DNA from: CAVSUZ01 sp963791885
GTDB taxonomy: Bacteria > Pseudomonadota > Alphaproteobacteria > Acetobacterales > Acetobacteraceae
NCBI GenBank assembly: GCA_963791885.1
Contig: CAWBUL010000006.1
Span: 1,364,001 to 1,428,000, forward strand
Direction: 5' to 3'
DNA length: 64,000 nt
Positions 16,745 through 27,398 of this stretch are shown here, in pieces (the first letter of the stretch is position 1; each line of letters starts with the position of its first letter). The translations under genes and the position numbers were made by a program. The notes under the pieces are model-generated. The model was not told where the DNA came from and searched no databases. It saw only the letters and a program-made list of their open reading frames with translations.

Positions 16745-18166
16745 ATGATCCGCCTGCCGGACCCCAAACCCGAAATCCTCGCCCGCCGGGACGATATCGT
16801 CGCCGGCCTGCGCGCCCTGCTGCCTGCTGACGCCGTCATCGCCGACCCAATCCGGCTGCGCCCCTACGAGACCGACGGCCTTTCCGCGTACCGGCAACCC
16901 CCGATGGCCGTCGCCCTGCCGTCCACGCCAGAGCAAGTGGCTGCCGTCATGCGCTACTGTCACGCAAACGGCGTCCGCGTGGTCCCTCGCGGTGCCGGCA
17001 CGTCCCTCTCTGGCGGGGCGCTCCCGCTCGAGGATGCTGTGGTCATCGGCCTCATGCGCCTCAACCACATCGTCGAAATCAATTACGAGGACCGCTACGC
17101 AATCGTCCAAGCTGGCGTTACCAACATCGGCATCACCCAGGCCGTCGCCGAACACGGCTTCTTCTACGCCCCGGACCCTTCCAGCCAGCTCGCCTGCATG
17201 ATCGGTGGCAATATCGGCATGAACTCCGGCGGCGCGCACTGCCTTAAATACGGCGTCACCGCCAACAACGTCCTCGGTCTCACCATCGTCACCGTGGAAG
17301 GCGAAATCGTCCGCATCGGCGGCCCCCATCTCGACTCCGCCGGCTATGACCTGCTCGGCCTACTCGTCGGGTCAGAGGGCCAGCTCGCCATCGTCACCGA
17401 CGTCACAGTCCGCATCCTGCCCGCGCCTGAGGGTGCCCGCGCCATGCTTGCAGCGTTCCCGTCGAATGAGGTCGCCGGCGCCTGCGTGGACGCCATCATC
17501 TCCTCCGGCATCATCCCAGTGGCGCTCGAGTTCATGGACCGTCCGGCCATCCATGCCTGCGAGGCCTTCGCCCACGCCGGCTACCCGCTGGACGCCGAGG
17601 CCATGCTGATTATCGAGGTCGAGGGCAGCCCCGAGGAGCAGGACGATCTGCTCGGCCGCATCCGCGAAATCTGCGAACGCTTCGACCCCACCAGCCTGAA
17701 AGTCTCCCAGTCGCCCGAAGAGTCCCTCGCCATCTGGAAAGGCCGCAAAGGCGCGTTCGGAGCAATCGGCCGCATCAGCCCTGATTACCTTTGTATGGAC
17801 GGTACAATACCCACCAGCCGCCTGCCCGACGTGCTCCGCCGCATCCAGGAAATGTCAAACTCTTATGGCCTCAAGGTCGCAAATATCTTCCACGCCGGCG
17901 ACGGCAATCTGCACCCGCTAATCATGTTCGACGCCAACGATCCGGTCAGCATGCACAAGGCCGAGGAATTCGGCGCCGACGTCCTCAAACTCTGCGTCGA
18001 GGTTGACGGCTGCCTCACCGGTGAACACGGCGTCGGCGTCGAAAAGCGCGACCTGATGCCCGTGCAGTTCACCCAAATTGAACTCGACCAGCAGCGCCGC
18101 ATCAAATCCGCCTTCGATCCAGGCTGGCTTCTCAATCCGCACAAAGTCTTCCCTCTCGCTGCATGA
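16745..18166 (+). CDS. glcD: Glycolate oxidase FAD subunit GlcD
   Basis: 473-residue FAD-linked oxidase of the VAO/PCMH group. The FAD-binding section carries PRGAGTSLSGGALP (residues about 79-92) and GGNIGMNSGGAHCLKYGVT; the C-terminal FAD-oxidase domain has FHAGDGNLHPLI and LTGEHGVGVEKRD. It oxidises glycolate (or D-lactate-like 2-hydroxy acids) to the keto acid at the membrane, passing electrons through GlcE and GlcF. First gene of glcDEF; the stop overlaps glcE (ATGA). Confidence 0.94.
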   Translation: MIRLPDPKPEILARRDDIVAGLRALLPADAVIADPIRLRPYETDGLSAYRQPPMAVALPSTPEQVAAVMRYCHANGVRVVPRGAGTSLSGGALPLEDAVVIGLMRLNHIVEINYEDRYAIVQAGVTNIGITQAVAEHGFFYAPDPSSQLACMIGGNIGMNSGGAHCLKYGVTANNVLGLTIVTVEGEIVRIGGPHLDSAGYDLLGLLVGSEGQLAIVTDVTVRILPAPEGARAMLAAFPSNEVAGACVDAIISSGIIPVALEFMDRPAIHACEAFAHAGYPLDAEAMLIIEVEGSPEEQDDLLGRIREICERFDPTSLKVSQSPEESLAIWKGRKGAFGAIGRISPDYLCMDGTIPTSRLPDVLRRIQEMSNSYGLKVANIFHAGDGNLHPLIMFDANDPVSMHKAEEFGADVLKLCVEVDGCLTGEHGVGVEKRDLMPVQFTQIELDQQRRIKSAFDPGWLLNPHKVFPLAA

Positions 18167-19329
18167 CGGAAGGGGAGATTGCCGCGGCCGTCGCCGAGGC
18201 TCATGCGGCCAAGGAACCCCTCGAAATCCGCGGCAACGGGACAAAGTCGGCGATGCTCCGCCCGGTCCAGGCCGCCCGCACCCTTTCCACCACCGACCAC
18301 CGAGGCATCGTCTTCTACGCCCCAAAAGAACTCGTGTTCCGCGCTCGCGCCGGCACGCCGCTGCCCGAGATCGAATCAGCGCTCGCCGAACGCGGCCAGC
18401 ACCTGATCTCCGAGCCGCCCAACATCACCCCCCTCTTCGGCGCCGAAAAACCCCAAACCCTCGGAGGCGTCGTCGCTGCGAACCTCTCGGGCCCCCGCCG
18501 CGTTGCTTGGGGCGCCACCCGCGACCACGTCCTGGGCATCCGAGCGGTCAACGGCACTGGCGAAGTCTTTCGCTCCGGGGGGCGCGTGCTGAAGAACGTC
18601 ACGGGCCTGGACCTCTGCAAGCTGCTCACCGGCAGCCACGGCACGCTCGGGGTCCTCACCGAGATCACCCTGAAAGTCCTCCCCGCGCCCGAGCGCAGCG
18701 GCACGCTCGCGATCGCCGCCGATACGGCCGAAACCGGGGTCCGCATCCTCTCGCAAGCCCTCGGTTCACCCTTTTCTGTATCCGCTGCCGCCTGGCTCCC
18801 CGCCGAGGCCGCCGCCCGCCACAGTTTCACGACGGGTGTCGCCCTCGTCCGCATCGAGGACTTCGCTAAATCTGTCACTTACCGCCTCGGTCGCCTCCAG
18901 CAGCAACTCGGCGGCGACATCCTGTCCGAAGACCCTTCGCGCGCCCTCTGGCGTACCATCCGCGACGCCGAGCCCCTGACCGCCATGCCCGACGAAGCGG
19001 TCTGGCGCATTTCAGTGCGGCCGAGTGCCGGCCCGGCCGTCTATCGCGCAGTCACTGAGGCCTTCGGCGCCCGCGCCTTCCTCGATTGGGGTGGTGGGTT
19101 GGTGTGGGTCGCCGGCCCGGCCGAGACCAGTGCCCACGCCGCTATCGTCGCTGCGGCGCGGGAGGCCAAAGGCACGTGGACGCTCTTTCGCGCTCCCGAC
19201 CCGCTGCGCACCGTGGTGGACGTCGTGCCTCCCGAACCCCCTGTCCTCGCCGCCATCACACGCCGCGTGAAGGCTGCCCTCGATCCCGCCTCCATTCTCA
19301 ACCCCGGGCGCCTCTATCCCGGCCTATGA
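18163..19329 (+). CDS. glcE: Glycolate oxidase FAD subunit GlcE
   Basis: 388-residue shorter FAD-binding paralogue of GlcD. The FAD-binding domain is recognised by LVFRARAGTPLPEIESALAE, QTLGGVVAANLSGPRRVAWG and VLKNVTGLDLCKLLTGSHG. It ends with LDPASILNPGRLYPG, normal for GlcE. Coupled to glcD by an ATGA overlap; 7 bases separate it from a small membrane-protein gene. Confidence 0.94.
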   Translation: MTEGEIAAAVAEAHAAKEPLEIRGNGTKSAMLRPVQAARTLSTTDHRGIVFYAPKELVFRARAGTPLPEIESALAERGQHLISEPPNITPLFGAEKPQTLGGVVAANLSGPRRVAWGATRDHVLGIRAVNGTGEVFRSGGRVLKNVTGLDLCKLLTGSHGTLGVLTEITLKVLPAPERSGTLAIAADTAETGVRILSQALGSPFSVSAAAWLPAEAAARHSFTTGVALVRIEDFAKSVTYRLGRLQQQLGGDILSEDPSRALWRTIRDAEPLTAMPDEAVWRISVRPSAGPAVYRAVTEAFGARAFLDWGGGLVWVAGPAETSAHAAIVAAAREAKGTWTLFRAPDPLRTVVDVVPPEPPVLAAITRRVKAALDPASILNPGRLYPGL

Positions 19330-19336
19330 ACCACGC

Positions 19337-19594
19337 ATGATCCCCAGCTACGCCGTGATTCCCCTGCTGCTTGCGTCCTTCGTGGTGCTCGCGGCCGACC
19401 ACTATATGATGAACCCCCTGCGGCCCATCTGGAACGCCCGCTTCGTTATGATGGTCCTTGCCGTCCTGCTCATCTTTGCGGATCTCTTCGCTGCGGCCAT
19501 GATGCCCTGGCTCTCCATCCCAATCTTCGCGCTTGCCCTGCTCGGGCTCGCCACTGCCGGCACCCTGTTCTGGCGCCGCATGTCGGCCCAATAA
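19337..19594 (+). CDS. Small membrane protein within the glc operon
   Basis: 85-residue protein with three hydrophobic stretches (residues about 3-20, 33-54 and 58-76), spaced 7 bases after glcE and 6 bases before glcF. No characterised family is recognised. The position between two subunits of a membrane-associated dehydrogenase suggests a membrane anchor or assembly factor for GlcDEF; that is inference from context only. The compact spacing and consistent composition support coding status. Confidence 0.7.
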   Translation: MIPSYAVIPLLLASFVVLAADHYMMNPLRPIWNARFVMMVLAVLLIFADLFAAAMMPWLSIPIFALALLGLATAGTLFWRRMSAQ

Positions 19595-19600
19595 AGCTCG

Positions 19601-20899
19601 ATGCAAACCAGCTTCACCGCCGAGCAACTCCGCGATCCGGACACCTCGGAGTCTAACAAGATTCTGCGCACTTGCGTCCATTGCGGCTTCTGCACCGCCA
19701 CCTGCCCGACCTTCCTGGAGCTCGGTGACGAACTCGATTCCCCTCGCGGGCGCATCTACCTGATTAAGGACATGCTGGAGTCCGGACGCCCGGCCACCGA
19801 GGAGGTCGCTCGCCACATCGACCGCTGCCTATCCTGCCTGTCCTGCATGACCACGTGCCCTTCAGGCGTGAACTACATGCACCTGGTCGATCACGCCCGG
19901 GCCTACATTCAGCGCACCTTCCGCCGGCCTTGGCATGACCGTCTTCTCCGCGCAGTCCTCGCCCGTGTCCTGCCCAACCCAATCTTGTTTCGGACAGCTC
20001 TTCTCGCCGCCCGCGCCGGCAAACCCATCGCCGGCGTCATTCGGTCTGCGCACCCGCTCGGCCAGCGCTTGCGCGCTATGCTGAAGCTGGCTCCCGCGAA
20101 ACTCCCCAGCACCGATGCCTTCGTCGGCACCCACGCTGCGCAAGGCATCCGCAGAGCCCGCGTCGTCTTGCTCACCGGCTGCGCGCAAGTCGTCCTCGCG
20201 CCCGAGATCAACGCCGCTACCATTCGCCTCCTCACCCGCCTCGGGGTCGAGGTCGTGGTGCCCCGCAACGACGGCTGCTGCGGCGCGCTCACGCACCATA
20301 TGGGCTATCACGAGCAGGCTATGGCCAGCGCACGGACAAACCTCAAAGCCTGGGGCGAGGAAATCGCCGCCGGAGGTCTCGACGCCATCGTCATCAACGC
20401 GTCTGGCTGCGGCACCACCGTGAAGGACTACGGCTTCATGTTCCGCACCGAACCCGAGCGCGAACAGGCCGAGCAAATCTCCGCCCTGACCCAGGACATC
20501 TCGGAGTTTCTGACCCGGATTGGTTACCAACCGACCCGGCCCGCGCCTGGACTGACGGTGGCCTATCATTCCGCCTGCAGCCTTCAGCACGGCCAAGGCA
20601 TTACCGCCGAACCCAAGGCCCTTCTCCGCGCCGCCGGCTTCGCCATGGTCGAACCACACGAGCCGCATATCTGCTGTGGCTCCGCCGGCACCTACAACAT
20701 GCTGCAGCCCGAAATCGCCGACCGGCTCCGCACCCGCAAGATCGGCAACCTCCAGGCCACCGGCGCCGACCTGGTCGCCGCTGGCAATATCGGCTGTATC
20801 ACCCAGCTTTCCGATGCCGGCCTGCCAGTCATCCACACCGTCCAACTGCTGGACTGGATCGCCGGAGGGCCCGAACCTGCCGGCCTGCCGAGGCATTGA
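19601..20899 (+). CDS. glcF: Glycolate oxidase iron-sulfur subunit GlcF
   Basis: 432 residues. Two ferredoxin-type 4Fe-4S motifs, CVHCGFCTATCP (near residue 25) and CLSCLSCMTTCP (near residue 75), precede two CCG domains with NDGCCGALTHHMG and HICCGSAGTYN. It carries electrons from the flavoprotein subunits toward the quinone pool. Complete length and all expected Cys positions. Confidence 0.94.
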   Translation: MQTSFTAEQLRDPDTSESNKILRTCVHCGFCTATCPTFLELGDELDSPRGRIYLIKDMLESGRPATEEVARHIDRCLSCLSCMTTCPSGVNYMHLVDHARAYIQRTFRRPWHDRLLRAVLARVLPNPILFRTALLAARAGKPIAGVIRSAHPLGQRLRAMLKLAPAKLPSTDAFVGTHAAQGIRRARVVLLTGCAQVVLAPEINAATIRLLTRLGVEVVVPRNDGCCGALTHHMGYHEQAMASARTNLKAWGEEIAAGGLDAIVINASGCGTTVKDYGFMFRTEPEREQAEQISALTQDISEFLTRIGYQPTRPAPGLTVAYHSACSLQHGQGITAEPKALLRAAGFAMVEPHEPHICCGSAGTYNMLQPEIADRLRTRKIGNLQATGADLVAAGNIGCITQLSDAGLPVIHTVQLLDWIAGGPEPAGLPRH

Positions 20900-20903
20900 C
20901 CTG

Positions 20904-21449
20904 ATGCGCCGAACCCTTCTGCTCCTCCTCCTCTCCTCCCCGGCGCTGGCCCAGACCGCCCCGCCCGCTGGCAACCAGCTCAACCAACTCCTCGATGCCC
21001 TGCATGCCGCCCCATCTCCGGAAATCGCGCAGGCCCTCGAGGCGCAGCTCGAGGAGGCGTGGCTCAACGCCGGCTCCCCCGCCGTCCGCCTGCTCATGGG
21101 CCGTGGTCTCCGTGAGCTTAAGGCCAGCAACTACAAGGAAGCGGTGGAGGCCTTCGGCGACGTCGTGACCCTCGACCCGAACTCTCCTGAGGGCTATCGC
21201 CAGCTTGCCCTGTCCCGCTATGCCGCCGGCGACCCGCGTGGCGCGATCGAGGATCTGGCTCTCGCCGTCCAGCACGAACCGCGCGACTTCCTTGCGTATA
21301 AGTCTCTCTCCGAGATCGCCGAGCAGCAGCAGGATTGGAAGGGCGCTTACGAGGCTTGGCAGAAGGTACTTGCCCTCGATCCCAACACACCGGACGCGCA
21401 GCAACGGCTTAAGCAGTTGCAGGTGAAAGCGCTCGGTCAGGAGACCTGA
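20904..21449 (+). CDS. Exported tetratricopeptide-repeat protein
   Basis: 181 residues with a short signal peptide (MRRTLLLLLLSSPALA) and at least three TPR units: LLMGRGLRELKASNYKEAVEAFGDVVTLDPNS, the GYRQLALSRYAAGDPRGAIEDLALAVQHEP unit and AYKSLSEIAEQQQDWKGAYEAWQKV (each shown here only by its pattern). It starts 4 bases after the glcF stop and is likely periplasmic. Similar TPR genes follow glcF in several alphaproteobacteria, but no role is established. Confidence 0.82.
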   Translation: MRRTLLLLLLSSPALAQTAPPAGNQLNQLLDALHAAPSPEIAQALEAQLEEAWLNAGSPAVRLLMGRGLRELKASNYKEAVEAFGDVVTLDPNSPEGYRQLALSRYAAGDPRGAIEDLALAVQHEPRDFLAYKSLSEIAEQQQDWKGAYEAWQKVLALDPNTPDAQQRLKQLQVKALGQET

Positions 21450-21877
21450 GGCCGCCTCAGGAAGTCGTTGAGCGCATGCGACGTCGAACCCGCGTATGCA
21501 ACGGGATATTCGTGGTTACGATGGGCCATATTATCCATGGTATGGATCTGAGCCTTAACTATTGGCCTCCTTCTGGTGGGGTTTGTACGACTGCGATTGG
21601 TGCCGCGTGCGCTGCCCCGCGGATTGCGAAGCCAATTTCTTTCTTGCTGAATACGACTTGAAACGTGGGGATGGCGCAGCAGCAAAGCCTCTTCTGCGTG
21701 ACGTGCAGGATTTCTGTTCATCGAAGCTTGCTGTTCATGCGGGTGCGCAAGGTGAGCTTGAACGGCTAGCTAAGTAGGCTCCGAGCGGCTCACTGCTCTG
21801 CAAGGGATTCACTGCAACCACACCAGTCGTCTTCAGCTTTGCGCCGAGGGCGAGCTCCTGTAAGTAAAGGCCATCGG
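21450..21877. other. 428-bp interval between the glc operon and thiE
   Basis: Apart from the possible small protein at 21562-21777, nothing recognisable is seen. The interval has a locally lower GC content than both flanks and separates two convergent transcription units. Confidence 0.5.
21562..21777 (+). CDS. Small hypothetical protein or remnant of a TPR-like protein
   Basis: 71 residues, with CDWCRVRCPADCEANFFLAE, then YDLKRGDGAAAKPLLRDV, which reads like one helical-repeat unit (an amino-terminal Cys cluster, then a helix pair). The stretch 21476-21780 is visibly richer in A and T than its neighbours, which suggests a foreign or decaying origin. No start-site support was found. It may be the tail of a lost gene rather than a functional protein. 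Confidence 0.3.
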   Translation: MASFWWGLYDCDWCRVRCPADCEANFFLAEYDLKRGDGAAAKPLLRDVQDFCSSKLAVHAGAQGELERLAK

Positions 21878-22486
21878 TCAAGGAACCGGATCGAACGCCT
21901 CCACGAGGGCTTTTACCCACCTGATCGGATCATCGGCCCGCATCACCCCGCCCATCACCGCCACTCCAGCAGCCCCAGCCGCCAAACACGCCTGCGCCGC
22001 ATCCGGTCCATCGATCCCGCCCAGCGCAATGACGGGCACGGCCGCCCGCCGCGCTGCCGCGGCCAACCCGTCCAGCCCGAGAGCCGGCCCGTAATCTGGC
22101 TTGCTCCCCGAAGCGAAAACCGGGCTCAGCGTCACATAATCCAGTCCCGCGAGTGCCTCCGCACTCAGATCGTCCCCCGCATGCGCCGAGCGGCCGATCA
22201 AGACGCCGCCGCCTTCGACCCGGGCGCCCGCCGGCAGATGCAGCGCGCAATCCAGCGTCAGCGCTGCCGTCACGTCGTCATGCACGCCCACGACGGCGTC
22301 GTAGGTCGCACCCAGAGCGGCAATTCGCCGCACCAATTCCAGCCGCTCCCCGGCCGGCAGATCCTTTTCTCGCACACTCAACCAGCGACAGCCGCCGAGG
22401 AACGCCGCCAACGCGATCTCCTCCTGAGGCACCCACGCCTGCGAGCGGTCTGTGATCACCAGTAAGGGCGGGGAGGGGAGTTTCAT
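21878..22486 (-). CDS. thiE: Thiamine-phosphate synthase ThiE (or TenI-like)
   Basis: 202-residue TIM-barrel protein. Family motifs are LVITDRSQAW at the N terminus, REKDLPAGERLELV, LIGRSAHAG, YVTLSPVFASGSKPDYGPALG and VPVIALGGI. ThiE joins HMP-pyrophosphate and thiazole phosphate to thiamine phosphate. ThiE and the thiazole tautomerase TenI are close relatives and cannot be cleanly separated by eye; the position at the end of thiOSG fits either. It overlaps thiG by ATGA. Confidence 0.85.
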   Translation of the reverse strand: MKLPSPPLLVITDRSQAWVPQEEIALAAFLGGCRWLSVREKDLPAGERLELVRRIAALGATYDAVVGVHDDVTAALTLDCALHLPAGARVEGGGVLIGRSAHAGDDLSAEALAGLDYVTLSPVFASGSKPDYGPALGLDGLAAAARRAAVPVIALGGIDGPDAAQACLAAGAAGVAVMGGVMRADDPIRWVKALVEAFDPVP

Positions 22487-23253
22487 CCCCCAATCAGCCC
22501 GAGCCTCGGACTTGACGGCTCGGCGAGCGTCCGCTTCGGAATGCGCCCAGCCAGTCGAGCGCCCCGCCCAGCCTCCACGCCGGCACGCATTGCTGCCGCC
22601 ATGCGCCGTGGGTCCCGCGCCTTCGCCACCGCTGTGTTCAGCAGTACGCCGTCGCAGCCCAGCTCCATAGCCAACGCGGCGTCCGACGCCGTACCGACAC
22701 CGGCATCCAGGATCACCGGCACCTGACTGGTCAGACAGATCTGCTCGATCGCATACGGGTTACAGATCCCAAGCCCGGTGCCTATCGGTGAGCCAAGAGG
22801 CATCACCGCGGCCGCCCCCAGATCCGCCAGCTTGCGGCAGGACACCGGATCTTCATTGCAATAGGGCAGCACCACGAACCCGTCGCGCACCAGCTCCTCG
22901 GTCGCCCGTAGCAACTGCTCCACATCCGGATACAGAGTCTCCCGGTCGCCGATCAGCTCCAACTTCACCCAGTTGGTCTGCAACGCCTCCCGCCCCAGCT
23001 TCGCAGTCAGCACCGCGTCCGGCACCGTCGCGCAGCCCGCCGTGTTGGGTAGCAGCGCGTACTGGTCTCCGATCAGGTCGATCAGACTCTCGGAGTAACT
23101 CTCCAGGCTGATGCGCCTTATCGCCATGGTTACCAGCGCCGGCCGTCCCGCCTGCAACGAGTCGAGCATCACCTGCTGATTCGGATATCCCCCGCTGCCC
23201 ATCAGCAGCCGCGAGTTGAATTCCCGCCCGGCAATCAGCAGCGGATCACTCAT
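22483..23253 (-). CDS. thiG: Thiazole synthase ThiG
   Basis: 256-residue enzyme forming the thiazole ring from deoxyxylulose phosphate, dehydroglycine and ThiS thiocarboxylate. Diagnostic stretches are LLIAGREFNSRLLMGSGGYP, the Schiff-base lysine in TNWVKLELIGD, PLGSPIGTGLGICNP and VILDAGVGTASDAALAMELG. Two adjacent ATGs exist; the second (23253) is chosen because GGAGGG lies 5 bases upstream, versus 2 for the first. Confidence 0.95.
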   Translation of the reverse strand: MSDPLLIAGREFNSRLLMGSGGYPNQQVMLDSLQAGRPALVTMAIRRISLESYSESLIDLIGDQYALLPNTAGCATVPDAVLTAKLGREALQTNWVKLELIGDRETLYPDVEQLLRATEELVRDGFVVLPYCNEDPVSCRKLADLGAAAVMPLGSPIGTGLGICNPYAIEQICLTSQVPVILDAGVGTASDAALAMELGCDGVLLNTAVAKARDPRRMAAAMRAGVEAGRGARLAGRIPKRTLAEPSSPRLGLIGG

Positions 23254-23255
23254 CA

Positions 23256-23465
23256 TCACCCTCCGCCGATCGGCTTGACGATTTCCACATTGTCGCCCAT
23301 CGCCAGCGCATGCCGCTCCCAATCGGTTGCGGGCACGACCTCGCCATTCACGGCTACCGCGACGCCACGCCGGCGCTGGATCCCTTCGGTTGCGAGCAAG
23401 TCGGCGATGGTCAGAGTGTCTGGAGGAGCCGCATAGCCCTCCCCATTCAGACGGATGGTCAACAT
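23256..23465 (-). CDS. thiS: Sulfur-carrier protein ThiS
   Basis: 69-residue ubiquitin-fold carrier ending in Gly-Gly (VEIVKPIGGG), the tail that is adenylated and thiocarboxylated for ThiG. MLTIRLNGEGYAAPP and GVAVAVNGEVVPATDWERHAL are the family landmarks. The ATG overlaps the thiO stop by 7 bases. It donates sulfur to the thiazole ring. Confidence 0.94.
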   Translation of the reverse strand: MLTIRLNGEGYAAPPDTLTIADLLATEGIQRRRGVAVAVNGEVVPATDWERHALAMGDNVEIVKPIGGG

Positions 23466-24592
23466 GGGTCAGCCTCGAAGCGTCGTATGGAGAAGCCGCT
23501 GATCGCCGGATCCGTTTCGCCTGTCAGGATCAACCGGCTGATCGCTTGCGCTGTAATCGGCGTAAGCAGGATGCCATTGCGGTGGTGACCCGTGGCGAGC
23601 ACCAGGTTCTCGATCTCGCACTCACCCAGGATCGGCGCGTCATCCCGCGAGCCGGGCCGGAATCCTACCCAGCTTTCGATGATCTCGAGTTCCTCGGTCG
23701 CCGGCAGCGCCCGCCACGCGCCATGGAGCAGGCTGAGCATTGCGCCGGCGGTCAGACGGGTGTCGAAGCCGCGTTCCTCGGTGGTCGCGCCGACAATCAA
23801 CCGCCCATCTGATCGAGGAACCAGATACACCCCGTTGGCCCACAGTACGTGGCGCAGCAATGGGGCATCCGGATCCATACGCAGCCCCAGCATCTGTCCC
23901 TTGATCGGCCGCACGGGCGGAAGCGCCTGCGCTGACAAGCCGCCAATGGAGCGTGACCACGCCCCCGCCGCCAGGACCACCATGTCCGCCCCAACGCGGC
24001 GCTCGCCTGCCCGCACACCTCGCGCGCGGCCACCCATCACCTCGACCGCCTCGACCGGACATTCTTCATGCACCCGGCCTCCGGCCCCGCTCAGCGCTTC
24101 GAACAGCGCCGGCCCGAGAAGCCGGTTGTCCACCTGATGGTCCGCCGGGCTGAACAGTGCAGCCGGCACATTCGGATGCAGATAGGGTTCGCGCCGCCGG
24201 GCCTCGGCGCCGTTCAGCCACTCGACTCGCGCGCCGAACGAGGTCTGCAAATCTTGCTGGAACCGAAGCTGAGCCACATCGTCGCGGGTCAGCGCGGCCC
24301 ACAACGTGCCCTCCTGCCGCAGTCCGACGGCCATGCCGGTCGCCGCTTCCAGTTCCGCCGCGAAGTGTGGCCACAGCGCCTGGCTGCCACGGTTCAGCCG
24401 GAACAGGCGCTCCTCACCCGGTTCCGCTTCCAGCCCGGCGGCCAGCATGCCCGCCGCGGCCCAGCTCGCACCACGTCCGGCGCGGCCGGCATCGAATACG
24501 TCCACTCGGCAGCCCGCTTGCGCCAGACGCCATCCGATGGACAGGCCAATCACGCCAGCCCCGATGATCGCTACGGAAGGCTTGGTTTGGAT
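23459..24592 (-). CDS. thiO: Glycine oxidase ThiO
   Basis: About 377-residue FAD amine oxidase (DAO family) that makes the dehydroglycine used by ThiG. The dinucleotide-binding motif is VAIIGAGVIGLSIGWRLA; further landmarks are GASWAAAGML, HQVDNRLLGPAL, VVLAAGAWS, YLVPRSDGRLIVGATTEE and ATGHHRNGILLTP. An in-frame GTG at 24553 would cut the GxGxxG motif in half, so the start must be further upstream. No ATG, GTG or TTG is available; an ATC codon at 24592 sits 7 bases after a GGGAG site and is proposed as the start, with a sequence error as the alternative. Confidence 0.87.
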   Translation of the reverse strand: MQTKPSVAIIGAGVIGLSIGWRLAQAGCRVDVFDAGRAGRGASWAAAGMLAAGLEAEPGEERLFRLNRGSQALWPHFAAELEAATGMAVGLRQEGTLWAALTRDDVAQLRFQQDLQTSFGARVEWLNGAEARRREPYLHPNVPAALFSPADHQVDNRLLGPALFEALSGAGGRVHEECPVEAVEVMGGRARGVRAGERRVGADMVVLAAGAWSRSIGGLSAQALPPVRPIKGQMLGLRMDPDAPLLRHVLWANGVYLVPRSDGRLIVGATTEERGFDTRLTAGAMLSLLHGAWRALPATEELEIIESWVGFRPGSRDDAPILGECEIENLVLATGHHRNGILLTPITAQAISRLILTGETDPAISGFSIRRFEADPC

Positions 24593-24597
24593 CGCGT

Positions 24598-24673
24598 GGC
24601 TCCCTTCGCTGGCATGATCCAGACAGGTTCCGTGGGTATGATCTCAGCCTGCACAGGCGCAGGCACCCCAGCC
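24598..24673 (-). promoter_or_regulatory. TPP riboswitch (THI box)
   Basis: On the minus strand the element contains, in order, GGGGTGCC, GCTGAGATCATACCC, GGAACCTG, GGATCATGCC and GCGAAGGGA, the conserved core of the thiamine-pyrophosphate aptamer. A P1 stem is formed by GGCT (complement of 24670-24673) and AGCC (24598-24601). It lies directly before thiO, and the 3' strand of P1 overlaps the likely ribosome-binding site, so TPP binding probably blocks translation of thiOSGE. Confidence 0.95.
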
Positions 24674-24788
24674 GTTCATCAGATTGGAACCTTCGTGCCC
24701 ATTCGGCAAGGCTAGCCGCTTCTCATGTGCGGCCGAACGCTTCATCATCGAATGCAACACATTCGCCCTTGCCGGGAGGAAAACGAAA

Positions 24789-27078
<2,290 letters not shown>

Positions 27079-27087
27079 CCGGTTCCC

Positions 27088-27115
27088 ACGGCGTCAACTG
27101 TACGGCGTCAACTGT
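27088..27115. repeat. Perfect 14-bp tandem duplication
   Basis: ACGGCGTCAACTGT occurs twice head-to-tail (27088-27101 and 27102-27115) in the short gap after the malic-enzyme end. Such a duplication fits local slippage or a repaired break; it lies 280 bp from a gene-fragment junction. Confidence 0.85.
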
Positions 27116-27126
27116 ACGGAACATGA

Positions 27127-27396
27127 TCACGCAGTCAGCACGGCGATCTTCGCCCACCAGTCCCGGATCGCGGCCACGTCGGCTGCCAGACCGATTGCGT
27201 CGGGCGCGAGCCGGCGCCAAGCGTCCCGGTGCAAATCGGAGACAGTGGTGAGAACGGGTTTGCCCGCGGCGATCGCCGCCGCGAACGCAGGGGCGAGACC
27301 GCTGCCCGCCGCCTCGAGCTTTCCGAATTTGCTGAGCACGACCACGTCGCTATCGGGGATCTGACTGAGCACCGCGGCGCAGGCGCCGTCTGCGCG
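27127..27396 (-). pseudogene. C-terminal fragment of a DUF2478 protein
   Basis: About 88 residues: LSQIPDSDVVVLSKFGKLEA, then AFAAAIAAGKPVLTTVSDLHRD and WRRLAPDAIGL. This is the second half of DUF2478 (a P-loop protein usually near molybdate transporters or molybdoenzymes). The N-terminal half with the Walker A is absent: the similarity stops at about 27396, exactly where an unrelated SDR fragment begins in the opposite direction. A GTG at 27372 could start a short product, but function is doubtful. Confidence 0.7.
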
Positions 27397-27398
27397 CG

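Noticed and set aside
23459..24553. thiO starting at the GTG at 24553
   Set aside because: It would remove the first half of the GxGxxG FAD-binding motif encoded just upstream in the same frame.
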